A DNA stretch of 64,000 nucleotides from Bacteroidota bacterium (GCA_021324735.1 JAJPIO010000013.1:58582-122581), one strand, 5' to 3'. Shown: positions 17,658-27,372, numbered from the stretch's first letter. Translations and numbers: made by a program. The notes: generated by a model from the letters alone, not told the origin.

Positions 17658-18104
17658 TTGCGCGACCGCGGAATCTATCTTATAGCGATCTTCAAGCTCG
17701 TCAAATCGGCACTGATGTTGGCGCTCGCGATCGGCGCGTTCTCGGTCCTGCATAAGGACGTGCAGGAAGTAGTAACGTTTCGCATCAGCCAACTCGGATT
17801 CGATACGAACAATCACTATATTCGCAAGCTCATAGAACTGCTGGGCGTTGCAACACCGAAAAAAGTAGAGTTCTTTGGAGCAGGTTCTTTCTTCTATGCC
17901 GCTCTCTTCGCCGTGGAGGGTGTCGGACTGTTACTCCAAAAGCGCTGGGCGGAGCTGTTCACGGTCCTGGCCACCGCCTCGTTCCTCCCGCTCGAAATTT
18001 ATGAGTTCGTACAACACTCGAGCAAATTCAAGCTCGCAATTATTATAGTCAATGTAGCGGTAGTTCTTTACCTCATCCTTCGCTTGCGAAAACCGTTGCT
18101 GTAA
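17658..18104 (+). CDS. DUF2127 family integral membrane protein
   Basis: A 148-residue membrane protein matching DUF2127: RGIYLIAIFKLVKSALMLAL at the start, a soluble loop (residues 33-70), then three more hydrophobic helices (about 72-92, 97-117, 124-143) with the FLPLEIYEFV motif. The start is TTG at 17658; the frame is closed upstream by the pfkA stop codon, so this is the only sensible start apart from internal ones. Probably co-transcribed with pfkA given the 12-bp gap. Molecular function of the family is unknown. Confidence 0.88.
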   Translation: MRDRGIYLIAIFKLVKSALMLALAIGAFSVLHKDVQEVVTFRISQLGFDTNNHYIRKLIELLGVATPKKVEFFGAGSFFYAALFAVEGVGLLLQKRWAELFTVLATASFLPLEIYEFVQHSSKFKLAIIIVNVAVVLYLILRLRKPLL

Positions 18105-18168
18105 CTAACTTTCATTTCACCTCACGACTAACTTTCATTTCACCTCACGACTAACTTTCCTCTCACGA
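18105..18168 (+). repeat. 23-bp tandem direct repeat, about 2.8 copies
   Basis: Two identical 23-bp units (18105-18127 and 18128-18150, each beginning CTAACTTTCATTTC) and a third shortened unit (18151-18168). They begin directly after the stop codon of the DUF2127 gene. No spacers, so not a CRISPR array. Confidence 0.85.
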
Positions 18169-18237
18169 AGTCAGGTGTTTTCTTCCGGCCTCTGTGGCAC
18201 ACCGGTTGCCCCTATGCCCTTTCACAATATGTCAGGA

Positions 18238-18303
18238 AGCCGGTCTTCGCCTTCCAATATAGCAGAGGCTTCTGTACTAATAGTACAGGGACCAAGACCG
18301 GCT
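18238..18303 (+). promoter_or_regulatory. Structured 5' leader element upstream of a membrane miniprotein
   Basis: AGCCGGTCTT (18238-18247) pairs perfectly with AAGACCGGCT (18294-18303). The enclosed 46 nt contain a second perfect hairpin, CTGTAC-TAATA-GTACAG (18272-18288), and a purine/pyrimidine-rich segment that could form a third arm. It ends 26 nt before the start codon at 18330 and is not followed by a T tract, so it is more like a structured mRNA leader or regulator site than a terminator. Confidence 0.45.
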
Positions 18304-18329
18304 AAATGAAAATAAAATCGGAGGAATAT

Positions 18330-18662
18330 ATGCCACGTACAATGTCACGCTCGCGCAATTCGCGCAGCAATTCTGATTCTTCTTCACGCGGACGTTCGCG
18401 AGGAAGACGGTCAGGAAATTCTAATTCATCATCGCGTAATTCGTCAACATTCTTAGGTCTGCCTATGTGGGCCGGTATTTCGCTTAGCGTCTTAGGTTTC
18501 TGCGGCCTTATCTACGGCTTAATGCAGATCGACACCGTTAGCGAAATGGTTGATCCGGTCATCCACGATGTGGGTGAGTTCTTTGGTCTGGAAGACGAAG
18601 AAGGGATCGACACGCGTAATGTCACGCACGATCGGACGTATAGCCCGAGCGTACAGTCGTAA
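18330..18662 (+). CDS. Arg/Ser-rich single-pass membrane miniprotein
   Basis: Family not recognised. The start is decided by GGAGG seven bases before the ATG at 18330, one of the few clear Shine-Dalgarno sites in the window; an upstream in-frame ATG (18306) lacks one. The 110 residues consist of a low-complexity basic head (residues 1-38, mostly R, S, N, G), one membrane helix (about 45-66: MWAGISLSVLGFCGLIYGLM) and an acidic tail (FFGLEDEEG). The head would be cytoplasmic and could bind nucleic acid or lipid head groups. Preceded by a structured leader. Confidence 0.72.
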   Translation: MPRTMSRSRNSRSNSDSSSRGRSRGRRSGNSNSSSRNSSTFLGLPMWAGISLSVLGFCGLIYGLMQIDTVSEMVDPVIHDVGEFFGLEDEEGIDTRNVTHDRTYSPSVQS

Positions 18663-18751
18663 ACGACTCAGCGAATTAACTAACCAGTTAACTGCTGAGA
18701 TGTCTGCTAACCAGATGACTGCTAACAGTTAACTGCGAACCAAGAGCAATA

Positions 18752-19657
18752 ATGATTCGAACGACAGCGTTGGACTCTATAGGATCGGCGCTTTCGATTT
18801 CGAACGGCGAGGTCGAGCTTGTGGCTACCACAAGCGTCGGACCTCGCATTTTATTTTATCGCTTTGTACACGGCGAAAATATCCTGGGCCTGTGGCCTTC
18901 GGCTTCGCAAACAAACGACCTGGGTACCTGGAAACCTTACGGAGGCCACCGAATATGGGCCGCACCGGAGGAACAACCTCGGACCTATTATCCCGATAAC
19001 GATCCCGTTACGGTAAAACAGTTAACCGATCGAGCCGTGCAGCTCACCGCATCCGTCGAACGAGTAACAAATATCCAGAAAGAGCTTCGTATTACACTTT
19101 TAGAGGGCGCCAGCGTCGCTCTCGAACATCTCATTACGAATTGTGGAGACGGACCGACGGAGCTTGCACCGTGGTCGCTTACGATCATGCGGCCCGGCGG
19201 GACGACCATCATTCCACAGGAGCCGTACCGCTCGCACGACGATTATTTGTTGCCGGCACGCCCCATTGTGCTATGGCATTTCACCGATCTTACCGACAAG
19301 CGTTTCTCGATCGGTGAGCGACTTATTGAGTTACGCACCGATACGAATTCCAATGAGCCGCAAAAGATCGGAGCAATGAACAAGCAGGGATGGGCCGCAT
19401 ATTATTGGAAAGATCTTCTCTTCGTTAAAGAATTCGATTATCGTGCAGGCCAGCCTTATCCCGATTACGGCGCTAACTGCGAAGCCTATACTCAGGGCGA
19501 TTTCATGGAGTTAGAATCGCTGGGACCCATGGAAGTGCTTGCACCGGGAGAAGCCGCGCATCACACCGAGCGCTGGCATCTCTTTAGGGGTGTGGAGCTT
19601 AGCAAAAACGAAGAGGAGCGGTACGATGCGATCGTTATGCTCCTCTCGGGAAAGTAA
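18752..19657 (+). CDS. DUF4380-type protein (aldose-epimerase-like fold expected)
   Basis: A 301-residue soluble protein whose layout matches DUF4380: an N-terminal NG.VEL..TTSVGPRILFY strand, GGHRIWAAPE near residue 65, LAPWSLT.M.PGG in the middle and E.ESLGP..L.PGE near the C-terminus. These motifs also occur in galactose mutarotase-like carbohydrate proteins, so a sugar-related role is possible but unproven. No signal peptide. The 90 bp before it contain short repeats with two CAGTTAACTG palindromes. Confidence 0.82.
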   Translation: MIRTTALDSIGSALSISNGEVELVATTSVGPRILFYRFVHGENILGLWPSASQTNDLGTWKPYGGHRIWAAPEEQPRTYYPDNDPVTVKQLTDRAVQLTASVERVTNIQKELRITLLEGASVALEHLITNCGDGPTELAPWSLTIMRPGGTTIIPQEPYRSHDDYLLPARPIVLWHFTDLTDKRFSIGERLIELRTDTNSNEPQKIGAMNKQGWAAYYWKDLLFVKEFDYRAGQPYPDYGANCEAYTQGDFMELESLGPMEVLAPGEAAHHTERWHLFRGVELSKNEEERYDAIVMLLSGK

Positions 19658-19681
19658 ATTCCGGAAAATAAATTGTAGCCC

Positions 19682-20146
19682 TTAGAACGGAAGGTCGTCG
19701 ACCGGGGCTTCCTGTATCGGCTCGTATTCGGCCGGTGCCGGAGCGGAAGCTGCCTGCGGACGATAGCCGCCCTGCTCGCCTCGATTCGAAGCACCCGAGC
19801 CACCGCCGGTACCGCCATCCAACAGAATCATATCCTGAAGGACGATCTCGGTGGTGTAGCGCTTGTTGCCGTCCTTATCATCCCACGAGCGCGTTTGAAT
19901 GCGGCCTTCGGCGTAGAGGCGTTTTCCTTTCTTTACATATTCGCCGCAGATCTCTGCGAGGCGGTCCCATGCGACAATATTATGCCATTCGGTGCGCTCC
20001 TGTATCTGACCGCTGTTCTTATCTTTCCACGACTCATTGGTAGCGATCGAAAACGATGCAACAGGACGGCCACTGGAAGTATAACGGACCTCGGCATCTT
20101 TACCAGCATGACCGATCAGGGTGGCTTTGTTCAGACTCTTTGCCAT
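19682..20146 (-). CDS. ssb: Single-stranded DNA-binding protein
   Basis: Tetrameric SSB that coats single-stranded DNA in replication and repair. The OB-fold (residues 1-105) shows [19 protein letters not shown], the W54-type aromatics ([17 protein letters not shown]) and [14 protein letters not shown] Gly/Pro/Ala-rich linker leads to the acidic protein-interaction tip DDLPF. The ATG at 20146 gives the standard N-terminus. It converges with the DUF4380 gene. Confidence 0.97.
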   Translation of the reverse strand: MAKSLNKATLIGHAGKDAEVRYTSSGRPVASFSIATNESWKDKNSGQIQERTEWHNIVAWDRLAEICGEYVKKGKRLYAEGRIQTRSWDDKDGNKRYTTEIVLQDMILLDGGTGGGSGASNRGEQGGYRPQAASAPAPAEYEPIQEAPVDDLPF

Positions 20147-20284
20147 AGGGAATTCTCCTTTAATAGGTGCTCATTAATTCGCAAGCAATATACCCAAAAA
20201 CGGAAGGACCTTAGAAAAGTCGCGCTTTTGGCGGTTGAATAACCTGCCCACAGCAAAGAAAGTTGGCGAATTCGGGCTGCCCCC

Positions 20285-20390
20285 GTGTACTCGCGATCTC
20301 TGATCGCGAGACCCCGCAAGAGTGCCACAAGCGTTAAAGTGTGCTACTCTCCACGCACCGGCGATCCGGAGATCGTCGGTAGACTCGGGG
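20285..20390. repeat. Dispersed palindromic repeat, copy 1
   Basis: About 105 bp with a left hairpin built on CTCGCGATCTCTGATCGCGAG, a GCCACAA stretch, and a right half containing GGCGATCCGGAGATC. The same layout recurs at 63741-63839 with the left hairpin identical. It lies between ssb and a T9SS protease gene. It resembles REP/MITE-like non-coding elements; no transposase is nearby. Confidence 0.7.
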
Positions 20391-20393
20391 CAG

Positions 20394-23393
20394 CTATTGC
20401 TTCAAAAAGGTCGCGGAGACATGCTCACCGTGCACGGACATCTCGATCCAATAGACTCCATTTGCAAGCGCCACAATATTGCACTCCGAGCCATTCGGAA
20501 TTTCTCCGCTCACCACGGTTCGTCCCAACGCATCTATAATACGGATCGCTACCGGCGCAGCGACCGGGAAATTCGGAGCAAAAACGTGCAGCATATCGAA
20601 GGCCGGATCAGGCCATAGCTGGCACGTAAGAGTTGCTGACGCACCCTGCCGTACAGCATTCTGCGCTTTCCAAACTTGCGTTACGGCATTGAGGGCCGTT
20701 CGTGCGCTATCGAAGGATAGTCCCATACCAATAGCATAGGTCAAATGTTGCGTGGTATGCGTTGGGTCGAACGTAATATTTTTCGCTCCGAGCGTCATCA
20801 TTGCATCACAGTAACCTGTAGATGGGCGAGATGTCGTGAGCAAGCGCCATTCATCGGCTGCTGTGGAAACTGATTCGGTATCAGCATCTTGTGCGTAGTA
20901 ATTCAGATCAGACCCAAGACCGAGCGGGCTGATCAGTTTCATCGCCACGACCGGGTAGCGGGCATCCGCACGATGAATATAGAATATGCTATCTGTCAGA
21001 TCAATGTTCTCGGTGTTATTGAATCCGCCGCTGCCGAGGTCCCAATCCATATAGAGTCCGGCACTCACAGGGAATGCCTGATCGAGAGCTTGTGGCAATC
21101 GAAGATTAAAGTCAAGGACAAGGCCATCCTTATATCTCGTATCATCGAATTCTTCACCAGTTTCATAAACATCTACTTCGTTGCCGCTCACCTGATCTGT
21201 GTAGGAGAATGCCGTTATCACTTCCTGGCCGAACGCGGTAGTGATCTTCTTGAACGGCATCGATGCCATTGCCTCTAATCCGAATGCCCCGGTAAGTCCG
21301 TTAGCGTCTGCCACATGGGATGCATCCGTGCCGATAAGGAACGACCCCGTCCACAACAGATCGCGATTACCAACGTCGATCGATTTCGGCGCGCCCGTCC
21401 AGCCCAATCCGTTCGCTTCACCGGGACGCACGTGCCCGATCGCACCATTATTATAAAGGGAAACCACAACATTATTGGTATCGAGATCGCGGAACGGCGG
21501 CGCAATATCGAGTTCAAAATAATCGTAATCAGTATAGCGATAACCTGAGCCTGAATCGCTAATATCAAGCTTTACAATGACCTTACTGCCGGCTGGCGCT
21601 GTGGGGTCGACGATTATCGGGAAAGCAGCACCATCCGTCTTGCGCTCTTCGAGCGTTTCGAACGAACCGATCGCGATCGACTTCACAGCGGACCGAATGA
21701 TGCCAGTATCCGCGGAATATTCAAAGCCATTCGAATCGAGGAAATGGACCGTTGCCGTCGCATACCGAAGCGGAGCGAGATAATTTTTTAGGTCGATCTG
21801 AACGAACGCCTGCTCGCCCGGATGCAATACTCCATCACTACCGTTATCGACCGACACCGATTCAATGCGAAGCGATCGAGCATTCAGATCGGTCACTGCT
21901 TTATACAGATCGACGATACCGGTACCGTTAAAGCCAGGATTGGGGTCACTGGAGATGGCACTGGTCGTCGAGCGCACTTGCGCGATCGCCTGCCCGGCCG
22001 TCATGTTGGGATATTGAGCGGCCAACGGACCTTTGCGTGAACTTTGGAAGACCAAGGCTACGGCGCCCGTCAGTTGCGGACATGCCATGCTCGTACCGGT
22101 CATACTTCCATAAGCACCATTGAGTACCGTGCTGAGAATTCCATCGCCCGGTGCTGCAACATCGACGTGCTCATTACGCGACGGTGAGTTCGATATAGTG
22201 CGGTTCGCATCGACCATCGAGACGGAGAGCACATGATCGTAGGATGCCGGATAGTAATTGGCGAAGTCGCCATAATTACCACATGCAGCAACCACGACCG
22301 AACCTTTGCCGAAGGCATAATTAATAACATCCTGATCGGCGGCCGAGCGATAGGATTGTGCAAAACTGCAATTGATCGCTTGCGCACCATGATCGACGGC
22401 ATAGACGATAGCCGGATACCCATAATAGATCTTTTCATTCGGGTCGTTATCGGCACTCGTCTTCAGCACCATAATTCGCGCACCGAATGCAACCCCGGCA
22501 ATACCGATATTATTATTACCGGATGCTGCAGCGATCCCTGAAGTATGCGTTCCGTGCGGCGCTGTGGCAGTAGGGTTGTTATCTGCGTGAATATCATCCG
22601 GGCCGGCGTAGTCCCAGCCCTGCCAATCATCGACGAATCCATCGCTATCATCATCGATGTGATTGTTTATCTTGCTGCGATTTTGAGCGTCGAGTCCCAT
22701 CTCTCCCGCATTATGCCAAATGGCCTGCGAGAGATCGGGATGAGAAAGCGCAACACCTTCATCGACATCGGCAATGACAATCGAACTATCAGCGCGGACC
22801 ACATCCCATGCCTGAAATGCGTTCATGAGGCCCAGTGCATATTGTTGGTCCAACATGGGATCGTTCGGTGTAAATTGCGGCACTGCCGGATACACCGGCT
22901 CCGCCACTTCGATCGCGTTCGATTTAGCACACCGCTTTGCGGCCATTTCGGGGGTTAAAGAATCATCGTAGCGAAGTAAGAACCATCTCGAAAGGCGTTC
23001 TTCACTCGTTCGAAGTAACGGATCGACGGCTGGTTGTTTTATACCTGCAGAGGTTTCCTGCTTAAGGAATAGCGACGGATTGATATGCTCACGAATGTCT
23101 TCAAAAACTACGGAATGCTCCGGAAGATAGGGCTTGAGTGAAATCGCATGGATCGAATGCGGCAACATAAGCGCCGAAATGATTCGGTTGGTATCGGACC
23201 ATGTTATATGCTGAATATCAGGATCGCTTGCTCGTAACGAGGTATATACCGATCGAAGGCTAACGGCTGCTTCTGGCCGGAGAAGCACACGGACCATATG
23301 TGGTATCGGTGTGCTTAAAGCACGCTGCGCCAGAACAGCATGGAATGGAATAACAGTAATGGCAAGAAACAGACCTACGAACAAACGCCGCAT
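20394..23393 (-). CDS. Secreted S8 serine protease with T9SS type A sorting domain (tandem copy B)
   Basis: Start at the ATG at 23393 (999 residues): it gives the signal peptide MRRLFVGLFLAITVIPFHAV and avoids overlap with the upstream gene. The triad is Asp211 (ADVDEGV), His280 (APHGTHTSG) and Ser435 (GTSMACP), with Asn372 for the oxyanion hole. A pro-region of about 175 residues precedes the FTPNDP..D.QYAL motif that begins the protease domain. A Ca-binding-like D/N-rich insert (NNHIDDDSDGFVDDW) lies at about 243-257. The long beta-rich middle is followed by a type A C-terminal domain (ALGRTVVSGEI ... NGVYWIEM). It is a tandem paralogue of the next gene upstream, 17 bp apart. Confidence 0.93.
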   Translation of the reverse strand: MRRLFVGLFLAITVIPFHAVLAQRALSTPIPHMVRVLLRPEAAVSLRSVYTSLRASDPDIQHITWSDTNRIISALMLPHSIHAISLKPYLPEHSVVFEDIREHINPSLFLKQETSAGIKQPAVDPLLRTSEERLSRWFLLRYDDSLTPEMAAKRCAKSNAIEVAEPVYPAVPQFTPNDPMLDQQYALGLMNAFQAWDVVRADSSIVIADVDEGVALSHPDLSQAIWHNAGEMGLDAQNRSKINNHIDDDSDGFVDDWQGWDYAGPDDIHADNNPTATAPHGTHTSGIAAASGNNNIGIAGVAFGARIMVLKTSADNDPNEKIYYGYPAIVYAVDHGAQAINCSFAQSYRSAADQDVINYAFGKGSVVVAACGNYGDFANYYPASYDHVLSVSMVDANRTISNSPSRNEHVDVAAPGDGILSTVLNGAYGSMTGTSMACPQLTGAVALVFQSSRKGPLAAQYPNMTAGQAIAQVRSTTSAISSDPNPGFNGTGIVDLYKAVTDLNARSLRIESVSVDNGSDGVLHPGEQAFVQIDLKNYLAPLRYATATVHFLDSNGFEYSADTGIIRSAVKSIAIGSFETLEERKTDGAAFPIIVDPTAPAGSKVIVKLDISDSGSGYRYTDYDYFELDIAPPFRDLDTNNVVVSLYNNGAIGHVRPGEANGLGWTGAPKSIDVGNRDLLWTGSFLIGTDASHVADANGLTGAFGLEAMASMPFKKITTAFGQEVITAFSYTDQVSGNEVDVYETGEEFDDTRYKDGLVLDFNLRLPQALDQAFPVSAGLYMDWDLGSGGFNNTENIDLTDSIFYIHRADARYPVVAMKLISPLGLGSDLNYYAQDADTESVSTAADEWRLLTTSRPSTGYCDAMMTLGAKNITFDPTHTTQHLTYAIGMGLSFDSARTALNAVTQVWKAQNAVRQGASATLTCQLWPDPAFDMLHVFAPNFPVAAPVAIRIIDALGRTVVSGEIPNGSECNIVALANGVYWIEMSVHGEHVSATFLKQ

Positions 23394-23410
23394 GTAACCT
23401 CTCTTCAAGT

Positions 23411-26400
23411 TTAGTGCACGCTCACGATCTGACGACGCAGGTGTAAGCCGCCGCACTCTACATCAATCACATATTGCCCGGAGGGAATTCCACTAAGATC
23501 GAGGCTGTACGAGTTCGATGCCGGAGCTTCCGAAAAAACAGCGCGCCCCAGCGCATCATACACGACTATTCGGGCAAACGATGCTGCGCCATTCCAGGAA
23601 ACGTGAAGTAAGTCCTGAAAGGGGTTTGGAAAGACCTGAAGGTTCGTGGTGGCATCTCCTGTAGAATGTTCTACAGCGGCCGGCCCATTCCATAGCGAGG
23701 TAACCTCATTTAAGGTCTGAAGCAACAACGTCTCCGATTCCGCCATCGCAATAGCGACCGTCATTTCAACAGAATCCTGTGAAGCGAGCGGCAGATTTTT
23801 TAGCCCAAAGGAATGCGAGATATCGCCGGGCCCGGCGTGCGGATAAAATTCGTTAAGCGCCAACCACTTTTGTTGCGCTACGAACGGACCGTAGATTGTA
23901 ATATCCCCTTGCGAGCCGTCATTCATAATCGCATGGTAATTGAGCGCAGCTTTGGGCGGGATCGCCGAGAGCAGTTTTACACCCAGATACGGATAGCCCG
24001 GGTCCAGACGATAACTGATAGCCGTTTGAGTAGCGCTATCAAACTTCGTTTCGTTAATAGAACCGGAGAGTCCTATATCCCAATCGAAAAAGAGGGCGGC
24101 AGCCGTAGAATCGCTCGGCGGCAAACCGGTTGATGCTGGTCGAGAACGCAAGATATATTTTAAGACGACCGCATTCGCGGCAAGGCCCTTCGTGAACGCA
24201 TAACCATTCTCATTTACTCGCACCCCTACTTGCTTTGCGGAATCTGCGGCGCTATCGCTAAAGACGGTACTGATCTCCTGCGCAACGTTCGGACGGTCCG
24301 GTTCGACGTAATGAGCGATCACCGATGGTGTAAAATCACTATCGGCAACGTAGGTATCATTACCTTCTACTACATCTACAATATGCTGCGCGTCGCGGCC
24401 CACTATTAGCCCACCTTCGTATAGCACGCTTCGGCCATAGAGTGAGATACTTGGTGCTGCGTTCTTCCAACGAAATCCGGAGCCTTCTTTATTAACAAGA
24501 ACATCCTGATACCCGAGGCTTCCCTTCGATGTTAGTGTTACCGTCACGTTGGTCGCATTCAGGTCGACATAGGACGGATTGATCACAAAGCTAAAGTAGT
24601 CATAATCGGGTGCGTAGCCAGCAAGGGTATCGAAGAAAAGTACCTTCATGAGGACGACGGTATTTGGAGGCACCTCGTTTGCAACCGTGATCTGAAACGC
24701 AGCTTGATCGTTCGAAACAATGCCCATCGTTTCTACTGGACCGAACGGCACTACCGATTGATGCAACGTTATGATGCCACCACCACGAACGACTTCGATC
24801 CTTGCCTGAAGTCCGTGTAATGGCTTCAGATAATTACGAACATAGAGCACAATGCCGCCGCTCTCACCGGGACCGAACGAACCAGTGCCATTATTATTGG
24901 CAAATGTGATGCCTTCGATACGAGCAGAATACGTATTCGTATCGGTGACGGCCTTATAGGCGTTAACGGTGCCATGTCCCTCAAAATCGATGCGAGCACT
25001 ATCGACACCGACAAGCGGAGTTGCCGTTGCCCGGACTTGCTGCATCGCTTGCCCGGCAGTAAGCGACGGAAACCGCTGGCGAACGAGAGCAACACATCCC
25101 GCGGCGTTCGGCGAAGCCATACTGGTGCCGCTCATATTATCGTAAGCGTTGCCATTCACTGTACTTTGCACGTACATCCCGGGCGCTGTTACTGCAACGT
25201 GTGTATTGTAATTCGACCCGCCTACGACGCTGCCGTTCGCATCGACATTCCCGACCGAGAGCACATGATCGTACGCCGCGGGAAAGAAATCCTGATAGGG
25301 ATAATTATTGCCGTTATTACCAGCCGCAGCAACGACAGCACAATCTTTTGCATACGCATAATTAACCACATCCTGCTCGGCATCAGCGCGGCCAGGACCT
25401 CCCCACGAACAGTTCACGACCTTTGCGCGCATATCGGCCGCGTAGATAATGCCTTCGAACCCAAACAAGAGGTTCGCACCGCCGTTGTCACTTACCTTAA
25501 TTGGAATAAACTTAGCACCAAAGGCGACACCCGCAATGCCTTTATTGTTATTTCCGACAGCGGCGAGAATTCCTGCCGTGTGTGTCCCGTGTGATTGATC
25601 GACGCCCGGGCGTGGGTCATTATCCTCTGAGGTCGAATTGGGTCCGCCAAAATCCCATCCGTGCCAGTCGTCGATAAAGCCATTACCATCGTCATCGACA
25701 CCATTAGCTCGCTTGTCCAGACCGTTCGAGTCGATACCGATCTCACCAGGATTTTGATACACAGCAGCCGCCAGGTCTTCATGCGTCCAATCACTTCCTA
25801 TATCATCATCGGCAAGCAACATGGTCGAATCGCAACGGACCACATCCCACGCTTCGAAAGCATGAATGAGCGTGAGGGCATACTGCATGTTCACCATCGG
25901 ATCATTTGGGGTAAAGCAGACCGAACGAATATATTTCGGCTCTGCTGATTCGATCGCAGAGGACTTGCGAACGATCGAAGCTGCTTCATCGCCAGTGATA
26001 GAGTCAGAAAAATAGAGGACAAACCAGCGCGACACGTTATCTTCAGCGATGCGAAGATCGTTGTTGGACGTCTTTGTACTTTCCGTTACCGCTTGCTTCC
26101 TGAACAAGTCCGGATTCGAACGCTCGCGAATGTCTTCGAACGCAACGCTGTGTGTGGGAATAAAGGGTCGCAATGTGAGGCCGTGCAGTTGCCCTGAAAG
26201 CCCCAGCAAAGCTTGGATCAGGCTATCGTTCGAAAGCGAAACGGAGTGTATATCCGTGTGGCGGAACTGCGGGTCATTAGCGGGTCGAACGGCGAAGAAT
26301 GCCGTTTCGATAGTACGTGCAAGTGCCGGAGTGATTCGCATCATCACCATTCCCTTTTGCTCGGGGATAGTCGATTGAGCACGAACGACGATGGACGAAA

Positions 26401-26446
26401 CGAGAAGGAGAAGTAAGACCGTGGACCGCTCTACGACCGACCGCAT
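23411..26446 (-). CDS. Secreted S8 serine protease with T9SS type A sorting domain (tandem copy A)
   Basis: 1011 residues with the same order as copy B: signal peptide (to about 23, VRAQ), pro-region, protease domain starting FTPNDPMVNMQYAL, and long beta-rich middle. The triad is Asp215 (ADDDIGS), His286 (SHGTHTAG) and Ser442 (GTSMASP), with Asn377. It has the same D/N-rich insert (DDDGNGFIDDW, 251-261). It closes with a type A sorting domain (NPFQDLLHVSW ... GQYVIDVECGG). The Asp motif is D-x-G-S in place of the more usual D-x-G-V. Its start is only 2 bp from the stop of the methyltransferase gene, so the three genes look like one operon. Confidence 0.93.
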   Translation of the reverse strand: MRSVVERSTVLLLLLVSSIVVRAQSTIPEQKGMVMMRITPALARTIETAFFAVRPANDPQFRHTDIHSVSLSNDSLIQALLGLSGQLHGLTLRPFIPTHSVAFEDIRERSNPDLFRKQAVTESTKTSNNDLRIAEDNVSRWFVLYFSDSITGDEAASIVRKSSAIESAEPKYIRSVCFTPNDPMVNMQYALTLIHAFEAWDVVRCDSTMLLADDDIGSDWTHEDLAAAVYQNPGEIGIDSNGLDKRANGVDDDGNGFIDDWHGWDFGGPNSTSEDNDPRPGVDQSHGTHTAGILAAVGNNNKGIAGVAFGAKFIPIKVSDNGGANLLFGFEGIIYAADMRAKVVNCSWGGPGRADAEQDVVNYAYAKDCAVVAAAGNNGNNYPYQDFFPAAYDHVLSVGNVDANGSVVGGSNYNTHVAVTAPGMYVQSTVNGNAYDNMSGTSMASPNAAGCVALVRQRFPSLTAGQAMQQVRATATPLVGVDSARIDFEGHGTVNAYKAVTDTNTYSARIEGITFANNNGTGSFGPGESGGIVLYVRNYLKPLHGLQARIEVVRGGGIITLHQSVVPFGPVETMGIVSNDQAAFQITVANEVPPNTVVLMKVLFFDTLAGYAPDYDYFSFVINPSYVDLNATNVTVTLTSKGSLGYQDVLVNKEGSGFRWKNAAPSISLYGRSVLYEGGLIVGRDAQHIVDVVEGNDTYVADSDFTPSVIAHYVEPDRPNVAQEISTVFSDSAADSAKQVGVRVNENGYAFTKGLAANAVVLKYILRSRPASTGLPPSDSTAAALFFDWDIGLSGSINETKFDSATQTAISYRLDPGYPYLGVKLLSAIPPKAALNYHAIMNDGSQGDITIYGPFVAQQKWLALNEFYPHAGPGDISHSFGLKNLPLASQDSVEMTVAIAMAESETLLLQTLNEVTSLWNGPAAVEHSTGDATTNLQVFPNPFQDLLHVSWNGAASFARIVVYDALGRAVFSEAPASNSYSLDLSGIPSGQYVIDVECGGLHLRRQIVSVH

Positions 26447-26448
26447 TG

Positions 26449-27348
26449 TTATTTCACTGCGTAAATACGCATTCCGCTCGATATAAAATGATTAACGGCG
26501 CGTACCAACTGGAACACGACTCGGCGCAAAAGGTTACGCGGCTCGGCATGGCCCCGCTCGAGAATACCATTCTTCCGGAGCCATTCCATCAACATATCAC
26601 CCTGGTTCGTCACTCGTACGATGCGAAATCCTGCTTTTCGTAAATATTTTTGCATCGTACGATTCGAGAAATAATATAGATGACCTTCCGGCATGAAGTA
26701 GAACCAGTCGGAGCCTTTCACTTTTCGCTCGGGGGAATCGTAATTGCCTGTTGCCATGAATAAGACACCGTCGGGCTTCAGCCATTTACGGACCGTCTCC
26801 AGCGATTCCAGCGGATGCGGCAAATGTTCTATTACTTCCCGCATGACAATTACATCCCACGTACCCTCCGCGTAATTTGCTTCTTCGATCGACTTTGTCT
26901 CGACCGAAATTCCCATCGAGCGGACAAATTCTGCCGCATAGCTCGAAAGCTCGAGCCCGGCACAATCGAATCCGTGTTCGCGGGCTTTAGCAAGGAATAC
27001 ACCGGTGCCACAACCGATCTCCAAAAGCTTTTTGCCTTTAGCGCCTCTCACCAGCGCGGCAATGCAGTCCACATCCCAATCGTGGAGGGTGTAGTCGTCT
27101 TTCTTTTCTGTAAACTCACCGACCTCGCGCACATAGTTTACGCTGGTGTCGAAGCCATGCCCTTGAAAGTAATCAGCATCGTAGAGTTCAGCGATCTTTG
27201 CGTTCGTCAGCCGCGGGTTCGTGTAGACCATACCGCAGTTCGCGCACTGGACGATCGTAAAGCCGCGCTTCTCATAGCGCAGGATCGGCTTATCCGCACC
27301 ACATAGGTCGCACGGATGAGATTCGAAATCAGAAGGAAGAAAATTCAA
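26449..27348 (-). CDS. SAM-dependent methyltransferase with N-terminal zinc-ribbon-like motif
   Basis: 299 residues. Cys13/Cys16 (CDLC) and Cys35/Cys38 (CANC) form a likely metal-binding ribbon typical of this class of sugar- or polymer-related methyltransferases. The Rossmann core has LLEIGCGTGVFL (motif I, about 108-119), an acidic motif II (GLELS) and WDVIVMREVIEHLPHP (motif IV). No signal peptide, so it is cytoplasmic. The substrate is unknown. Genes of this type are frequent near polysaccharide or surface-protein loci; the tight coupling to two exported proteases is seen, its meaning is inference. Confidence 0.9.
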   Translation of the reverse strand: MNFLPSDFESHPCDLCGADKPILRYEKRGFTIVQCANCGMVYTNPRLTNAKIAELYDADYFQGHGFDTSVNYVREVGEFTEKKDDYTLHDWDVDCIAALVRGAKGKKLLEIGCGTGVFLAKAREHGFDCAGLELSSYAAEFVRSMGISVETKSIEEANYAEGTWDVIVMREVIEHLPHPLESLETVRKWLKPDGVLFMATGNYDSPERKVKGSDWFYFMPEGHLYYFSNRTMQKYLRKAGFRIVRVTNQGDMLMEWLRKNGILERGHAEPRNLLRRVVFQLVRAVNHFISSGMRIYAVK

Positions 27349-27372
27349 GAACGGTCGAGGAAAGAGTTGTAG

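Noticed and set aside
18105..18168. CRISPR array
   Set aside because: The units are directly adjacent without spacers and there are only about three; no cas genes.
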